From Mameliella sp. MMSF_3455 (GTDB lineage Bacteria > Pseudomonadota > Alphaproteobacteria > Rhodobacterales > Rhodobacteraceae), in assembly GCF_030733205.1 (NCBI RefSeq), contig NZ_JASHJL010000004.1:124001-188000 (forward strand): a DNA stretch of 64,000 nt, read 5' to 3'. The notes beneath the pieces were generated by a model. It was not told the DNA's origin. It was given only the letters and a program-made list of their open reading frames with translations, and did not search any database. Positions 27,917 through 37,240 of the stretch are shown here, one piece after another (positions within the stretch are counted from its first letter, which is position 1; every line of letters starts with the position of its first letter). Both the position numbers and the translations under genes were made by a program.

Positions 27917-28613
27917 GGTTCCGGGCCTCGTCGTCGTGGCGTGATCGGATCTGTGTCAGCGGACCAAGGTTGAGCCAGTCGGTGAAATGCGCCCGGGCCC
28001 AGCCGTCCCCGAGCACCTCCAGCCGCTGGGTGTCGATTGCCTTGCCGGGGGTGATGTCTCCGCGCAGGAGGTATATTGCATCCGGCAGGGTACAGGCCAG
28101 GTAGAGGTTCACCTCGCCGCCCGGGTCCTCGACGCAGAGTTCGCAGGTGCCTTTCTGGTTCAGGAACCACCAGTAGCGCTTGGCAGTGATCTGGTCGGTC
28201 AGGTCGAGCCGGATCAGGCAGCGCCTGCCGCCGAATGCACCGGGATCGGTCCCGCTTTCGAGCCCCCAGACAAGCAGGCCAAGGTCGATTTCGTGTTCCT
28301 CGAGCGCCCGGCGGGTCCAGCGCTGGCCCCAGATGCCAAGGGCCTCGACCAGCGGTATGAACTCGGCCCCGGCTTCGGTCAGGCGGTAGCCGGCGTGCTT
28401 GTCTCCCAGCTCGCAGCGTTCGATGACGCCTTCCTCGATGAGCCATTTCAGGCGGGAGGACAGCAAGGAAGGGGACATCAGCGGCACACCGCGTTGCAGC
28501 GCGCTGAAGCGGCGCGGGCCGGCGGCAAGATCGCGAATGATCAGCGCATTCCAACGCTCGCAAAAGAGCTCTGCCGCCTTGGCGACCGGACAGAACTGGC
28601 CGTAGGTTTTCAC
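27876..28613 (-). CDS. HxlR-family transcriptional regulator
   Basis: 245 aa. The N-terminal 95 residues are a typical HxlR winged helix: CPVAKAAELFCERWNALIIRDL, then RFSALQRGVPLMSPSLLSSR. Most HxlR proteins are 110-150 aa; this one has an extra C-terminal domain of about 130 residues (WWFLNQKGTCELCVEDPGG) that may bind a ligand. It is divergent from a methyltransferase gene with a 93-bp gap, the classic layout for local regulation. It ends convergently inside the DUF815 gene. Confidence 0.85.
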   Translation of the reverse strand: MKTYGQFCPVAKAAELFCERWNALIIRDLAAGPRRFSALQRGVPLMSPSLLSSRLKWLIEEGVIERCELGDKHAGYRLTEAGAEFIPLVEALGIWGQRWTRRALEEHEIDLGLLVWGLESGTDPGAFGGRRCLIRLDLTDQITAKRYWWFLNQKGTCELCVEDPGGEVNLYLACTLPDAIYLLRGDITPGKAIDTQRLEVLGDGWARAHFTDWLNLGPLTQIRSRHDDEARNLSPETRPSDPPDP

Positions 28614-28706
28614 GCCGGCCCTCCTTGCTACAGATCTTGGACTATACCGGACAGGGGCGTCTACGTCACCTTAGGGATGTGTTCCAACAGCCTCGGAGGG
28701 GGAGCC

Positions 28707-29525
28707 ATGACCACATCCACTGCAACAGCCGGGCAATTGTCGACCTCGGCTGCCGAAATCTATGACGCCTTCTTTGTGCCGGCCCTGTTCGGCGCCTGGG
28801 CCGGGCCATTGTGTGATGCGGCCGGGATCGCGAAGGGCAATCGCGTTCTGGACGTTGCCTGCGGAACAGGGGCCACGACCCGAGAGGCGGCGCGCCGGGC
28901 CGGTGACGCGGGACATGTAACAGGGATCGACCGCAACGACGGCATGATTTCCGTGGCCCGCTCTCATGGAGATGGCATCACCTGGGAGGAAGGCGGGGCC
29001 GAAGAACTGCCCTTTCCGCCGGAGAGCTTTGACATCGTGCTGTGCCAGTTCGGCCTGATGTTCTTTGACGATCGCGTCGCGGCGCTTGGCGAAATGCGGC
29101 GCGTGCTGCGGCCCGGCGGCAGGATTGCCCTGTCGGTCTGGGACCGCGCAGCGAATTCGCCGGGTTATGCCGCCATGATCGCGCTGATCGAAGAGATGTT
29201 CGGCGCCGACGCCGCCGGGGCGCTGCGCGCGCCCTTTGTTCTGGGCGACCTGACGGCCTTTTCAGAGGTGCTTGAGGCGGGCGGCTTGGGCGGAGCGCGT
29301 GTCACGACCCCGACCGGGACGGCGCGCTTTGCCTCGATCCGGGATTGGGTACGCACGGATGTACGCGGATGGACCCTGTCGGAGTTCATCGATGACGCAG
29401 GATTCGAGGCGCTGGTCGCGGCTGCGGAGCAGCGGTTGAGCCGGTTCGTCGACGCGGATGGCAGCGTGCGTTTCCCGGCACCCGCGCATGTCGCGCTTTG
29501 GTCCAAAGGACCAGATCCGGATTGA
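28707..29525 (+). CDS. SAM-dependent class I methyltransferase
   Basis: 272 aa. Motif I VLDVACGTGATTREA (near 48), motif II around VTGIDRND and the post-motif EELPFPPESFDIVLCQFG give the methyltransf_11 fold seen in UbiE/menaquinone-type enzymes. The substrate is unknown. The start follows a strong GGAGGGGGAG site. It is divergent from the HxlR regulator, which may control it. Confidence 0.85.
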   Translation: MTTSTATAGQLSTSAAEIYDAFFVPALFGAWAGPLCDAAGIAKGNRVLDVACGTGATTREAARRAGDAGHVTGIDRNDGMISVARSHGDGITWEEGGAEELPFPPESFDIVLCQFGLMFFDDRVAALGEMRRVLRPGGRIALSVWDRAANSPGYAAMIALIEEMFGADAAGALRAPFVLGDLTAFSEVLEAGGLGGARVTTPTGTARFASIRDWVRTDVRGWTLSEFIDDAGFEALVAAAEQRLSRFVDADGSVRFPAPAHVALWSKGPDPD

Positions 29526-29548
29526 AACCGTCGGGCTGTGAATAGACG

Positions 29549-29572
29549 GGCCCCGTCGCTGAGCAGCGGGGC
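29549..29572. terminator. Weak bidirectional hairpin between convergent genes
   Basis: GGCCCC pairs with GGGGCC, enclosing a GCTGAGCAGC mini-hairpin with a 3-nt bulge. Little T follows on either strand. Confidence 0.45.
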
Positions 29573-29591
29573 CTGCCTATCCATTGCGAAA

Positions 29592-30758
29592 TCAGCGCAG
29601 GTAGGACATCGGGTCTGCGCTGTCGAGGCCCTGGCGCACCTCGAAGTGCAGGAAGCCGACCTCGCCCGGGGCGACGCGGGCGATCTGTTGCCCTCGGCTG
29701 ACGGAGTCGCCGACACTGACGCTGATGTCGGCCACGTTCAGGTAGACGGTGTTCACGTTGTCCGGGTGACGGACGATGATGAAGCTGGACCCGTTGGTCT
29801 TTTTCGACACGCTGATGACCGACCCGGCGGCTGCGGCCGAAACCGGCGTGCCGGGCGATGCGCTGATGTCGATGCCGGGGTTCGAGCCGGGGTTGTATTC
29901 GCGGATGATCGCTCCCTGTACCGGCATGGTCATGCTGGCCTTGGCCTTGGCCTTGTTCTGGCCGATGTCGGCCACGGGTTCCTCGGGCTTGGGCGTCGGA
30001 TCTGCTGTGCCGCGGGGTTCCGGTGTCTCGGCAGGCAGGGGCGCGGCCGCCGAGGGGGGCACCGGCGTGGGCGAACCCGACCCCGGGGGCGTGGTTGCGG
30101 GTTCGCTGCTGCGCGGCTCCGTCGGCTTGGCGACGGGGATCAGCAGGAACTGGCCCTCCCGGATCGAGAAATCCCGGTCCAACCCGTTCCACTCGGACAG
30201 GGCGCGTGGCGACACGTTGTAGAGCCGGGCGATGGTAAAGGCGGTCTCGCCGCGGGCGACCTTGTGACGGACGGGTTCGACGCCGGTCTGCGGGTCGGCG
30301 GAGCGGCGCGAGGTGTCCGGCGCGCCGTCGATGGCGTTGGAGGCCAGGGTGGTCACGTCCACGCTGGACGGCGGGCGGATCGGGCCGGTGGTCGTCGCGC
30401 CGGTAGAGGGCGAGGGTTCGGCCACGCGACGAGGCAGGGCGACGATTTCGCCCTGGCGCAGCGGATCGTTCGGGCGGATGCCGTTGTAACGGCCCAGCTC
30501 GTCCGCGGGCAGACCGATGCGCGCGGCCACGTCGGCCAGCGTGTCACCCCGCTGGGCGACGGCGACCTGGTAGCTGGGGTAGGAAATGATGCCGCGGTTG
30601 TCCGGCTCGGGCCGGTCTGTGGTGGCCTTGAGCGCGGCATCGGTCGTGTCGACGCCGCCACCGATCCCGCCGCGCAGGTCGAAATCGAGCCCGTCGGAAC
30701 AGGCGGAAAGCATGGCAACAAGGGCAAGCGCCGTCATGGGGCGGGAGGCAAGTCTCAT
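29592..30758 (-). CDS. NlpD-like LysM/LytM lipoprotein with degenerate peptidase site
   Basis: 388 aa. The signal peptide ends in lipobox LSAC (Cys20), predicting an envelope lipoprotein. Two LysM domains (about 62-110 and 163-208) bind peptidoglycan. After a Pro-rich linker comes a LytM/M23 domain in which catalytic positions are lost: the first His is replaced in SNPGIDI and the HxH motif reads GFLHFE, keeping only the second His. This matches NlpD/EnvC-type factors that activate cell-wall amidases rather than cut peptidoglycan. It lies downstream of pcm and surE, as nlpD does in many proteobacteria. Confidence 0.88.
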   Translation of the reverse strand: MRLASRPMTALALVAMLSACSDGLDFDLRGGIGGGVDTTDAALKATTDRPEPDNRGIISYPSYQVAVAQRGDTLADVAARIGLPADELGRYNGIRPNDPLRQGEIVALPRRVAEPSPSTGATTTGPIRPPSSVDVTTLASNAIDGAPDTSRRSADPQTGVEPVRHKVARGETAFTIARLYNVSPRALSEWNGLDRDFSIREGQFLLIPVAKPTEPRSSEPATTPPGSGSPTPVPPSAAAPLPAETPEPRGTADPTPKPEEPVADIGQNKAKAKASMTMPVQGAIIREYNPGSNPGIDISASPGTPVSAAAAGSVISVSKKTNGSSFIIVRHPDNVNTVYLNVADISVSVGDSVSRGQQIARVAPGEVGFLHFEVRQGLDSADPMSYLR

Positions 30759-30835
30759 CTCGATATCCTCACATGCACCCCTTGTCTCCGGGGCGTCACA
30801 GGTTGGCGGCGCCTGTCCGACACCGCGCCACGCGG

Positions 30836-31477
30836 TCAGTCCTTGCCAAGCCCTTCGACCAGCGGAACGAAACGCACCGGGCGCATCTCGTGATACTCGT
30901 ACCCGCTGTCCGTCCGCGTCACGCGGATCAGGCTTTGCACGGCGTCGGACTGGCCCACCGGCACGACCATGATACCGCCAATCTTCAGTTGCGCCAATAG
31001 GGGGCCGGGCGGGTCTTCGGCGGCTGCAGTCACAATAATGCGGTCAAAGGGCGCCTGGTCGGGCAATCCGAAGGACCCATCGGCGGTGAAGGCGGTGATA
31101 TTGGACAGTTCCAGCGCGTCGAAAACTGCCCGCGCCGCATGGACCAGCCGTCGGTGCCGGTCGACCGTGTAGACCCGCCGTGCCAGCTGGGACAGGATCG
31201 CCGCCTGGTAGCCGGAGCCGGTGCCCACCTCCAGCACCTTGTCGCGCGGTCCGATCTTCAGTGCCTGGGTCATCAGGCCCACGACCGAGGGCTGAGAGAT
31301 GGTCTGCCCACAGGCAATGGGCAAGGGCATGTCGTCATAGGCGCGGTCGGTGAAATAGCCCTGGATGAACCGCCCGCGGTCGACGCGTTCCATTGCGTTC
31401 AGCACGGCTTTGTCCGTCACGCCCTTGGAGCGCAGCGCAAACAGGAATTGCATCTTGGCTTCGGCGTCGAAGCTCAT
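30836..31477 (-). CDS. pcm: Protein-L-isoaspartate O-methyltransferase
   Basis: 213 aa. Family motifs [18 protein letters not shown] and [15 protein letters not shown] are intact. It methylates isoaspartyl residues formed by protein ageing, starting their repair. The ATG overlaps the surE stop (ATGA), giving the common surE-pcm pair, followed by the nlpD-like gene 77 bp on. Confidence 0.95.
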   Translation of the reverse strand: MSFDAEAKMQFLFALRSKGVTDKAVLNAMERVDRGRFIQGYFTDRAYDDMPLPIACGQTISQPSVVGLMTQALKIGPRDKVLEVGTGSGYQAAILSQLARRVYTVDRHRRLVHAARAVFDALELSNITAFTADGSFGLPDQAPFDRIIVTAAAEDPPGPLLAQLKIGGIMVVPVGQSDAVQSLIRVTRTDSGYEYHEMRPVRFVPLVEGLGKD

Positions 31478-32259
31478 GAAAAGGCGTCTTTCAGGCTGTT
31501 CAGCGCGGCGTGGTCGGTCAGGTCGGCCAGCATCGGCGTGACCGTGATCCAACCCTTGAGGTTCATGTTCGCGTCGGTGCCGCTGTCGGTCGGGGCCCGT
31601 TGGTCGCCGCCGCGCACCCAGAGGAATCGCCGGCCGGACGGGGAATGTGTCGCCTCGACCGAAAAGCGAGTGTCGCGGCGCAGGCCCTGTGGCGCGACGG
31701 TGGTGCCTGCCACGTCGGCGGCCGGAACCGGCGGGAAGTTCACGTTGTAGAAACGGCGGTAGCCACCCGCGTGGGCCGGATCGGCGGCCAGAATGGCACG
31801 CACCGTGGCGGCGCCATGCTTCGCCGAGGCCTCGAAAGGATTGTTGGCCTGGGCGTTTGCGGGGCCGTAGTATTGTGACAGCGCAATGGCGGGCAGACCC
31901 TGCAGTGCGGCCTCCATCGCGCCGCCCAGCGTGCCGGAATAAAGCGCGTTTTCGGCAGAGTTGTTGCCCCGGTTCACGCCCGACAGTACCAGGTCCGGCG
32001 GATTGTCCTTCAGCACGTCGTGCAACCCGGCCAGCACGCAGTCCGCGGGGCTGCCCTCGGCGGCATAGGTGCGTTCGCCCAACTGGGCGATCATCGTCGG
32101 GTGGCTGTAGGAGATGCAATGCGCCACGCCCGATTGTTCAAAGGCGGGGGCGACGGTCCAGACCTCGCCCGAAGGTCCGGCCAGGTCGGCGGCGATGTCG
32201 GAAAGAACCTTGAGACCCGGCGCGTTGATGCCGTCGTCGTTGGTGATGAGAATGCGCAT
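31474..32259 (-). CDS. surE: 5'/3'-nucleotidase SurE
   Basis: 261 aa. The N-terminal ILITNDDG carries the two metal-binding aspartates and [10 protein letters not shown] the conserved Ser/Asn ligands. SurE dephosphorylates nucleoside monophosphates and short polyphosphate in stationary phase. First gene of the surE-pcm-nlpD group. Confidence 0.96.
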   Translation of the reverse strand: MRILITNDDGINAPGLKVLSDIAADLAGPSGEVWTVAPAFEQSGVAHCISYSHPTMIAQLGERTYAAEGSPADCVLAGLHDVLKDNPPDLVLSGVNRGNNSAENALYSGTLGGAMEAALQGLPAIALSQYYGPANAQANNPFEASAKHGAATVRAILAADPAHAGGYRRFYNVNFPPVPAADVAGTTVAPQGLRRDTRFSVEATHSPSGRRFLWVRGGDQRAPTDSGTDANMNLKGWITVTPMLADLTDHAALNSLKDAFS

Positions 32260-32339
32260 GAAAGGCGTGCCCGTGCTGGTTTGTTCTTCTCTAGGGGCTG
32301 GGGCGCCTGCGTTGCAACCCTATGATGGCCGGTTGCGTC

Positions 32340-32363
32340 CGGCACCTCACGGGCGAGGTGCCG
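32340..32363. terminator. Inverted repeat downstream of the SDR gene
   Basis: A 9-bp perfect stem CGGCACCTC/GAGGTGCCG with a 6-nt loop, 14 bp past the SDR stop on the minus strand and upstream of surE. There is no T tract, so termination would be weak. Confidence 0.45.
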
Positions 32364-32376
32364 AAGCCACGAATTG

Positions 32377-33039
32377 TCAGGCCAGTGTGGCCAGCAGGCG
32401 CGCCGCCTCTGCCTCTGGCGTGGCCAGGGCGTCGCGGTTTTCACCCGGATGAAAGCGGGCCCGGACGGCGGTGGCCATCGGGCGCGGTTCCAGCACATGA
32501 ACCCGGGGGCCGGTGCGTTCGGATTCCGCGGCCCAGCTGCGGGCCAGGGCGATCTGCGCGGCCTTTGTGGTGCCGTAGAGACCGTAGAATTTCTGCCCCT
32601 TCACGGGATCGTCGAAGAACAGCGCCTGCCCGGTGGCGCCCAGCAGGGGCGCGACGAAGGGCACCAGGTGGCCCATTGCGTCGGCATTTGTGGCCAGCGA
32701 CTTCTGCCATTCCTTCGGATCGATATGAATGGCAGGGGTCAGTGCGCTGGCATGGACCGCCGTATGTGCCCAGAGCGCCAGCGTGCCCTCGCCCTCGGGC
32801 GTCTGGGGCGACCACCGGTCGTGGATCGAACGGCACAGGTGGGCCATCGCGTCGCGATCGGTGACATCCATCGGCGCCAGGGTGGCTTGTCCGCCCTTTG
32901 CCTTGATGCGGTCGTCGAGCTCTTCGAGCCCGCCAACGGTACGGGCCACGGCGATGATGTGATGATCGGGCGCAAGGGCCTCGGCCAGGGCAAAGCCCAG
33001 GCCACGAGAGGCGCCGGTTATGAGGGCGAGCTTGGTCAT
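32377..33039 (-). CDS. Short-chain dehydrogenase/reductase
   Basis: 220 aa. Cofactor motif TGASRGLG at residues 8-15 and catalytic YxxxK (YGTTK, near 160) define an SDR. The usual NNAG strand reads WAHTAVHA, and the catalytic Ser position is unusual, so activity is not certain. The start MTKLALITG is fixed by the Rossmann strand. The substrate is unknown. Confidence 0.83.
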   Translation of the reverse strand: MTKLALITGASRGLGFALAEALAPDHHIIAVARTVGGLEELDDRIKAKGGQATLAPMDVTDRDAMAHLCRSIHDRWSPQTPEGEGTLALWAHTAVHASALTPAIHIDPKEWQKSLATNADAMGHLVPFVAPLLGATGQALFFDDPVKGQKFYGLYGTTKAAQIALARSWAAESERTGPRVHVLEPRPMATAVRARFHPGENRDALATPEAEAARLLATLA

Positions 33040-33090
33040 GGCAGGGCATGTGCCGGGCTTTCGCGGGCGCGTCAAGCGCGGCGCGTTGCC

Positions 33091-33654
33091 TCAATCTGCG
33101 GCGAGATGGGGGCGGATGTCGTCGCCGCAGGCGGCGTAGATCTCCAACAGGTCGTCAAAGGAGAGTCCCATCGCCTGCGCTTCGGCCAGCGGCCCGTCTG
33201 TCGCCGTCACCTGCGGGCGCTGCGCTGGATCGGGCAGGGCCAGCGTGACCGCACCTTCGGCGTCTTCTTCGAACAGGGGCAGGGCATTGGCCAGAAGCCC
33301 CTCGGCAGGACCGAAGGGCTGGGCCGGGTCGTCGACAGTTGCCAGATAGGTGCGAAACACCGGCTCGGGCACCTCGACCCAGGGACCGAAGGAAAACCCG
33401 TCATCACTGCCGCGCAGGGGCAGGGTCAGTACGCCACGCAGGAAATAGCGTTTGCCGATGCGGCAGAATTCCGGGCCCAGCCGGTCGTCGTCGATTTCCA
33501 GGTCGTCGTCACCGGGACGCGGTCCGTGCGGCCAGTCGTCCGGCGCGTCGAAACCGATGTCGTAGATGCCCGAGAAGTGCCGCCCGCAGCAGGGGCAGGC
33601 TCGGTCGGGATTGTTGAAACGGCGCCAGCGGCTGTCGAGGGCAAGGAGGCTCAT
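33091..33654 (-). CDS. DUF2199-type protein
   Basis: 187 aa. It begins with a CPCCGRHF motif that could bind a metal, followed by SGIYDIGFDAPD, FLRGVLTLPL and FSFGPWVEVP, the pattern of DUF2199 proteins, whose function is unknown. It lies 51 bp upstream of the SDR gene on the same strand. Confidence 0.75.
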   Translation of the reverse strand: MSLLALDSRWRRFNNPDRACPCCGRHFSGIYDIGFDAPDDWPHGPRPGDDDLEIDDDRLGPEFCRIGKRYFLRGVLTLPLRGSDDGFSFGPWVEVPEPVFRTYLATVDDPAQPFGPAEGLLANALPLFEEDAEGAVTLALPDPAQRPQVTATDGPLAEAQAMGLSFDDLLEIYAACGDDIRPHLAAD

Positions 33655-33707
33655 GGGCTTGGTCTGCGGGGCATCTCGCTTGGGGTCAAGGGGCCATCCG
33701 CTTCCGG

Positions 33708-33974
33708 CTATTGCGCGACCGGCTGCGTCAGCCAGCGGGTCTCACCCTTTTGCAGCAGCGCGATGCGGCCATCCTCGATCGCGACAATCGGGGCGCGGCC
33801 AATCTTGTCGCCTGCTTTCAGCGTGACGATCTTGCCGCCCGCGGTGCGCACCAGCGCCTTGCGGGCCTCGCCGCCGCCGGTCGTCCCCAAGAGGATCAGC
33901 GTGTCGAGGTTGCCCGTCGCGGGTGTGGTGGCCGCCGCGATGACGGCCTGCGGGGTTGCGGTTTCCTGTGCCAT
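33708..33974 (-). CDS. Small PilP/GspC-like protein
   Basis: 88 aa. After a low-complexity N-terminus, residues 45-85 (IVTLKAGDKIGRAPIVAIED, then GRIALL) resemble the compact beta domain of pilus-assembly PilP and type II secretion GspC proteins. There is no signal peptide and no pilus gene nearby, so the resemblance may only indicate a fold. It ends 53 bp before the DUF2199 gene. Confidence 0.55.
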   Translation of the reverse strand: MAQETATPQAVIAAATTPATGNLDTLILLGTTGGGEARKALVRTAGGKIVTLKAGDKIGRAPIVAIEDGRIALLQKGETRWLTQPVAQ

Positions 33975-34123
33975 GTCCTGGTTCCGTTTTGAACAGATCA
34001 GGGGTCATACTGCGGTGCAGCATCAGGTGGAAGCGGGCGTAAATGGCATTCGCCAAAGGCCGCCGAAAGCGCAGGTGTACCGGCAAAACATTGCCGGTTT
34101 TGATTGGCGGCGTGATACGCTGG

Positions 34124-34735
34124 TCAATCCACGCGTGAAAGCGCGAGGTTGGTCAGGCTCTGGATCGCCGCCTGCAAATGTTCGGGGGACGCCGGCCAAC
34201 TGGCCTGATCCGAGACCTCGAACGAAGGCCCCCAAACTTGGTAGAACTGCATCACCAGAGTGTCCGACCCGGCCAGCCTATTCATGTCGACGATGGCGAT
34301 CTCGCCTTTGTCCGGCATTTCCTTGAGGCTGGAACAGAACAGCAGTGCCATTGCCCGCGTCTCGGACTTGATGAGGTCCTGAAGGACGGCATCGGTGCAC
34401 GCCGCGCCATACTTGTTTATCTCGCCGTTGAGATAGCCTTGGGGAGGACCCGAACGTTTGTCCTGACCCATGATTCTATATAGTTGCGAGGGATCAGAAA
34501 AACTGTCCTCTTCTGGGACAACATCATAGCCATACAGCGCGCTGCCGTCGCCCAGTTGGGTGTCGATGATCTGCGTTCTTGTCAGTGCCTGAAGTCGCTC
34601 TGGATCGGAAACCCCGGCGGCCCATGGGGGCGGCTGGTGGGTGGCATTGATGTCGAACAGGTTCAGGTCAAGGCCCGCATCCTGTGCGGCGCCAAGGCTG
34701 GGCCAAAGGGCCAATAGAACGATTATTTTTTTCAT
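34124..34735 (-). CDS. Secreted hypothetical protein
   Basis: 203 aa. A clear signal peptide (MKKIIVLLALWPSLGAAQ) leads into a mature protein with two cysteines (AACTDAV and LLFCSSL) that could pair. No domain is recognised. The gene is visibly more AT-rich than its neighbours and uses codons such as ATA and TTA that are rare around it, hinting at later acquisition. Confidence 0.65.
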   Translation of the reverse strand: MKKIIVLLALWPSLGAAQDAGLDLNLFDINATHQPPPWAAGVSDPERLQALTRTQIIDTQLGDGSALYGYDVVPEEDSFSDPSQLYRIMGQDKRSGPPQGYLNGEINKYGAACTDAVLQDLIKSETRAMALLFCSSLKEMPDKGEIAIVDMNRLAGSDTLVMQFYQVWGPSFEVSDQASWPASPEHLQAAIQSLTNLALSRVD

Positions 34736-34835
34736 TTCCGCAGATTAGAGCGCGGGAAACCGGGTGTTCAAGGCGGAAAACGATGCGCGCTGCTGTACGA
34801 ATCCGGCGGGGAAAGACCGGTTTCGTTTGGCGTGG

Positions 34836-35417
34836 TCATCCAGGCAGAGGTGACAGGCGGGGAAGCGCGTAGTCACCCGGCGCATCCGGGTCGAGCAAAA
34901 GAAAGGTGTCCTGCCCGCGTGACCAGCGGTCAAACCAGTCAAAGAGGGTCAGGCCGGTGTCGAAGAGCGCCGTGCCGATAACCAGATTCTCGTCCCAGGC
35001 ACTGGGTTCCCAGGTGAGCATCCGGTCACGGGTGGTATCGATGCAATCGTACATCGCGCAGCCAAGGTGGCAGATGGGCAAGAGTCCCTGCGGCCAGAGC
35101 CAAGTCGGCCTCTGCGGATCACGCGCGCGGAGGGCATGGTAGCGTCGGTCGGCAGTGGCGTCCTGATCATCGGCAAAGCCATCGCCGATGCCAAGCAGAG
35201 CGTAGCCGGGACCGAAGCCTCCGTTGCCGATCTCTTGCCAGACGCGGACAAGCACGGGCGGCATCTCAAAGTCCAGTTTTGTCCGGACCTGCTCCAGCGT
35301 GGCCGGGTCAAGAGACGGGGCCGGATCCGGTTCCGGCAGGCGCATGTCGTGGAAGGCGTCGACCCGGGGCAGGCGGGCGCGCAGCCGATCCAGCAACGCG
35401 CCGACCGGATCGGTCAC
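34836..35417 (-). CDS. SMI1/KNR4-family protein
   Basis: 193 aa. The segment WQEIGNGGFGPGYALLG is the hallmark of SMI1/KNR4 (SUKH) proteins. Some SUKH proteins are immunity factors of polymorphic toxins, but no toxin gene is adjacent. The start is a GTG that overlaps the purF stop (GTGA), coupling it to a purine gene; an internal start near residue 25 is possible. Confidence 0.78.
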   Translation of the reverse strand: MTDPVGALLDRLRARLPRVDAFHDMRLPEPDPAPSLDPATLEQVRTKLDFEMPPVLVRVWQEIGNGGFGPGYALLGIGDGFADDQDATADRRYHALRARDPQRPTWLWPQGLLPICHLGCAMYDCIDTTRDRMLTWEPSAWDENLVIGTALFDTGLTLFDWFDRWSRGQDTFLLLDPDAPGDYALPRLSPLPG

Positions 35418-36916
35418 TCGGCGGCCTTCATCTGAAAGCCCTTCTCGATCATGTCCGCCGGTTCCACCGGGTATTCACCCGAGAAGCAGGCATCGCAATA
35501 CTGCGGGCACTTGGTGTCGCGGCCCTCGGCCTCGCCCACGGCGCGGTACAGCCCGTCGAGTGAGATGAACTTCAGGCTGTCGACGCCAAGATGGGCACAC
35601 ATTTCGTCCTCGGACATGGTGGCGGCCAGCAGCTTTTCGCGCTGGGGCGTATCCACGCCGTAGAAACAGGGCCAGGCCGTCGGCGGGCTGGCGATGCGGA
35701 AATGCACCTCTGCCGCGCCGGCATCAAGGATCATTTCCTTGATCTTGCGGCTGGTGGTGCCGCGCACGACGGAGTCATCGACCAGGATCACCCGCTTGCC
35801 CTTGATCAGCGCGCGGTTGACGTTGAGTTTCAGGCGCACCCCCATATTGCGGATCTGCTCTGTCGGCTCGATGAAGGTGCGGCCCATGTACTGATTGCGC
35901 ACGATGCCCATGCCGTAGGGGATGCCCGATTCATGGGCAAAGCCGATGGCGGCGGGGGTGCCGCTGTCGGGCACGGGGCAGACCAGGTCCGCGTCCACCG
36001 GGGCCTCTCGTGCGAGTTCCACGCCGATCTGGCGGCGGGTCTCGTAGACGGAGCGCCCGCCGATGATCGAATCCGGGCGCGAGAAATAGACATGTTCGAA
36101 GATGCAGAACCGGGATTTGGCCGGGCGGAAGGGATAGTGCGATTGCACGCCGCCCTCTGCGGTGATGACCACCATCTCACCCGGTTCGATCTCGCGGACG
36201 AATTCCGCGCCGATGATGTCCAGGGCGCAGGTCTCCGAACTCAGGCACCAGCCGTCGCCCACCTTGCCCAGCACCAACGGGCGCACGCCCAGCGGGTCGC
36301 GCACGCCGATCAGCTTGGTCCGGGTCATCGCGACGACGGAAAAGGCGCCTTCGACCCGGCGCAGCGCGTCTTCCATGCGGGCGGGAATGTCACGCTGCAG
36401 CGACCGCGCCATCAGGTGGATGATGCATTCGCTGTCCGAGGAGGACTGGAAGATCGAGCCGCGCTCGATCAACTCGCGCCGGAGCGCCTCGGCATTCGTG
36501 ATGTTGCCGTTGTGCGCGATGGCCGCGCCACCCATGCTGAACTCGCCGAAGAACGGCTGAACATCGCGGATCTGGGTCTGGCCCTTCGATCCGGCGGTGG
36601 AGTAGCGCACATGCCCGATGGCCAGCGGGCCGGGCAGGGTGTCCATCAGCGATTGCCGGGTGAAGTTGTCGCGAACGTACCCGAAACGGCGGGCGGAGTT
36701 GAAACCGCCCTTGTCCGGGTGATGGGCGACGATACCGCCGGCCTCTTGTCCACGATGTTGCAGGGCGTGCAGGCCGAGTGCCACGAAGTTGGCGGCGTCG
36801 GTCACACCGACAACGCCGAAGATGCCGCATTCCTCCTTGAGCTTGTCGCCATCGTCCGGGTCGCGGACGGCGTCGAAATCAAAAGGATGGGCGGGCGGAA
36901 ATTTTGGGTCGGACAA
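35414..36916 (-). CDS. purF: Amidophosphoribosyltransferase PurF
   Basis: 500 aa. The glutaminase nucleophile Cys follows a short propeptide (KEECGIFG, Cys30), and the PRPP-binding motif VILVDDSVVRGTT is intact. PurF makes phosphoribosylamine, the first step of purine synthesis. The frame has no ATG, so translation appears to start at a TTG preceded by GGAG. An ATG about 40 bp upstream is out of frame. Weak promoter-like sequence (TTCGTG, 17 bp, GATTAA) lies just upstream. Confidence 0.96.
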   Translation of the reverse strand: MSDPKFPPAHPFDFDAVRDPDDGDKLKEECGIFGVVGVTDAANFVALGLHALQHRGQEAGGIVAHHPDKGGFNSARRFGYVRDNFTRQSLMDTLPGPLAIGHVRYSTAGSKGQTQIRDVQPFFGEFSMGGAAIAHNGNITNAEALRRELIERGSIFQSSSDSECIIHLMARSLQRDIPARMEDALRRVEGAFSVVAMTRTKLIGVRDPLGVRPLVLGKVGDGWCLSSETCALDIIGAEFVREIEPGEMVVITAEGGVQSHYPFRPAKSRFCIFEHVYFSRPDSIIGGRSVYETRRQIGVELAREAPVDADLVCPVPDSGTPAAIGFAHESGIPYGMGIVRNQYMGRTFIEPTEQIRNMGVRLKLNVNRALIKGKRVILVDDSVVRGTTSRKIKEMILDAGAAEVHFRIASPPTAWPCFYGVDTPQREKLLAATMSEDEMCAHLGVDSLKFISLDGLYRAVGEAEGRDTKCPQYCDACFSGEYPVEPADMIEKGFQMKAAE

Positions 36917-37240
36917 GAGGGGGGCTCCGAATCCGTGTGCAGACGCAGCATGGTTTAATCTGCCGGTCCCGGAATGTCACGAAACGATTACAAGCGATCC
37001 ATGGCGGCCTATCCGGTCACACCCAAGCGTCAGGTCACGAGTCCCAGCGCCCACCCGTTGCGCCGCCGCCTTCGTTGACCGGGCGGCGATACGGGGCGGT
37101 CTACCTGCTGGATGAGGGAGGTCTTTGCAGGGCCGACCCGCGCCCGGGCCCAAGCGCCATGTGCACCGTTTCCGGTGGACTGGACCGCCAGGAAAGAGAT
37201 GTTCACACCGCCTGCCACCGGACCGTAGGTGTGGCGAGGC
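36917..37240 (-). other. Gene-free gap between cvpA and purF
   Basis: 324 bp. It holds the likely purF promoter region near 36950-37000. Open frames here look like background, and no RNA gene or repeat is recognised. Confidence 0.4.

Noticed and set aside
37030-37218. 62-codon minus-strand frame in the purF upstream gap
   Set aside because: Arg-rich, no ribosome binding site and no family-like pattern.
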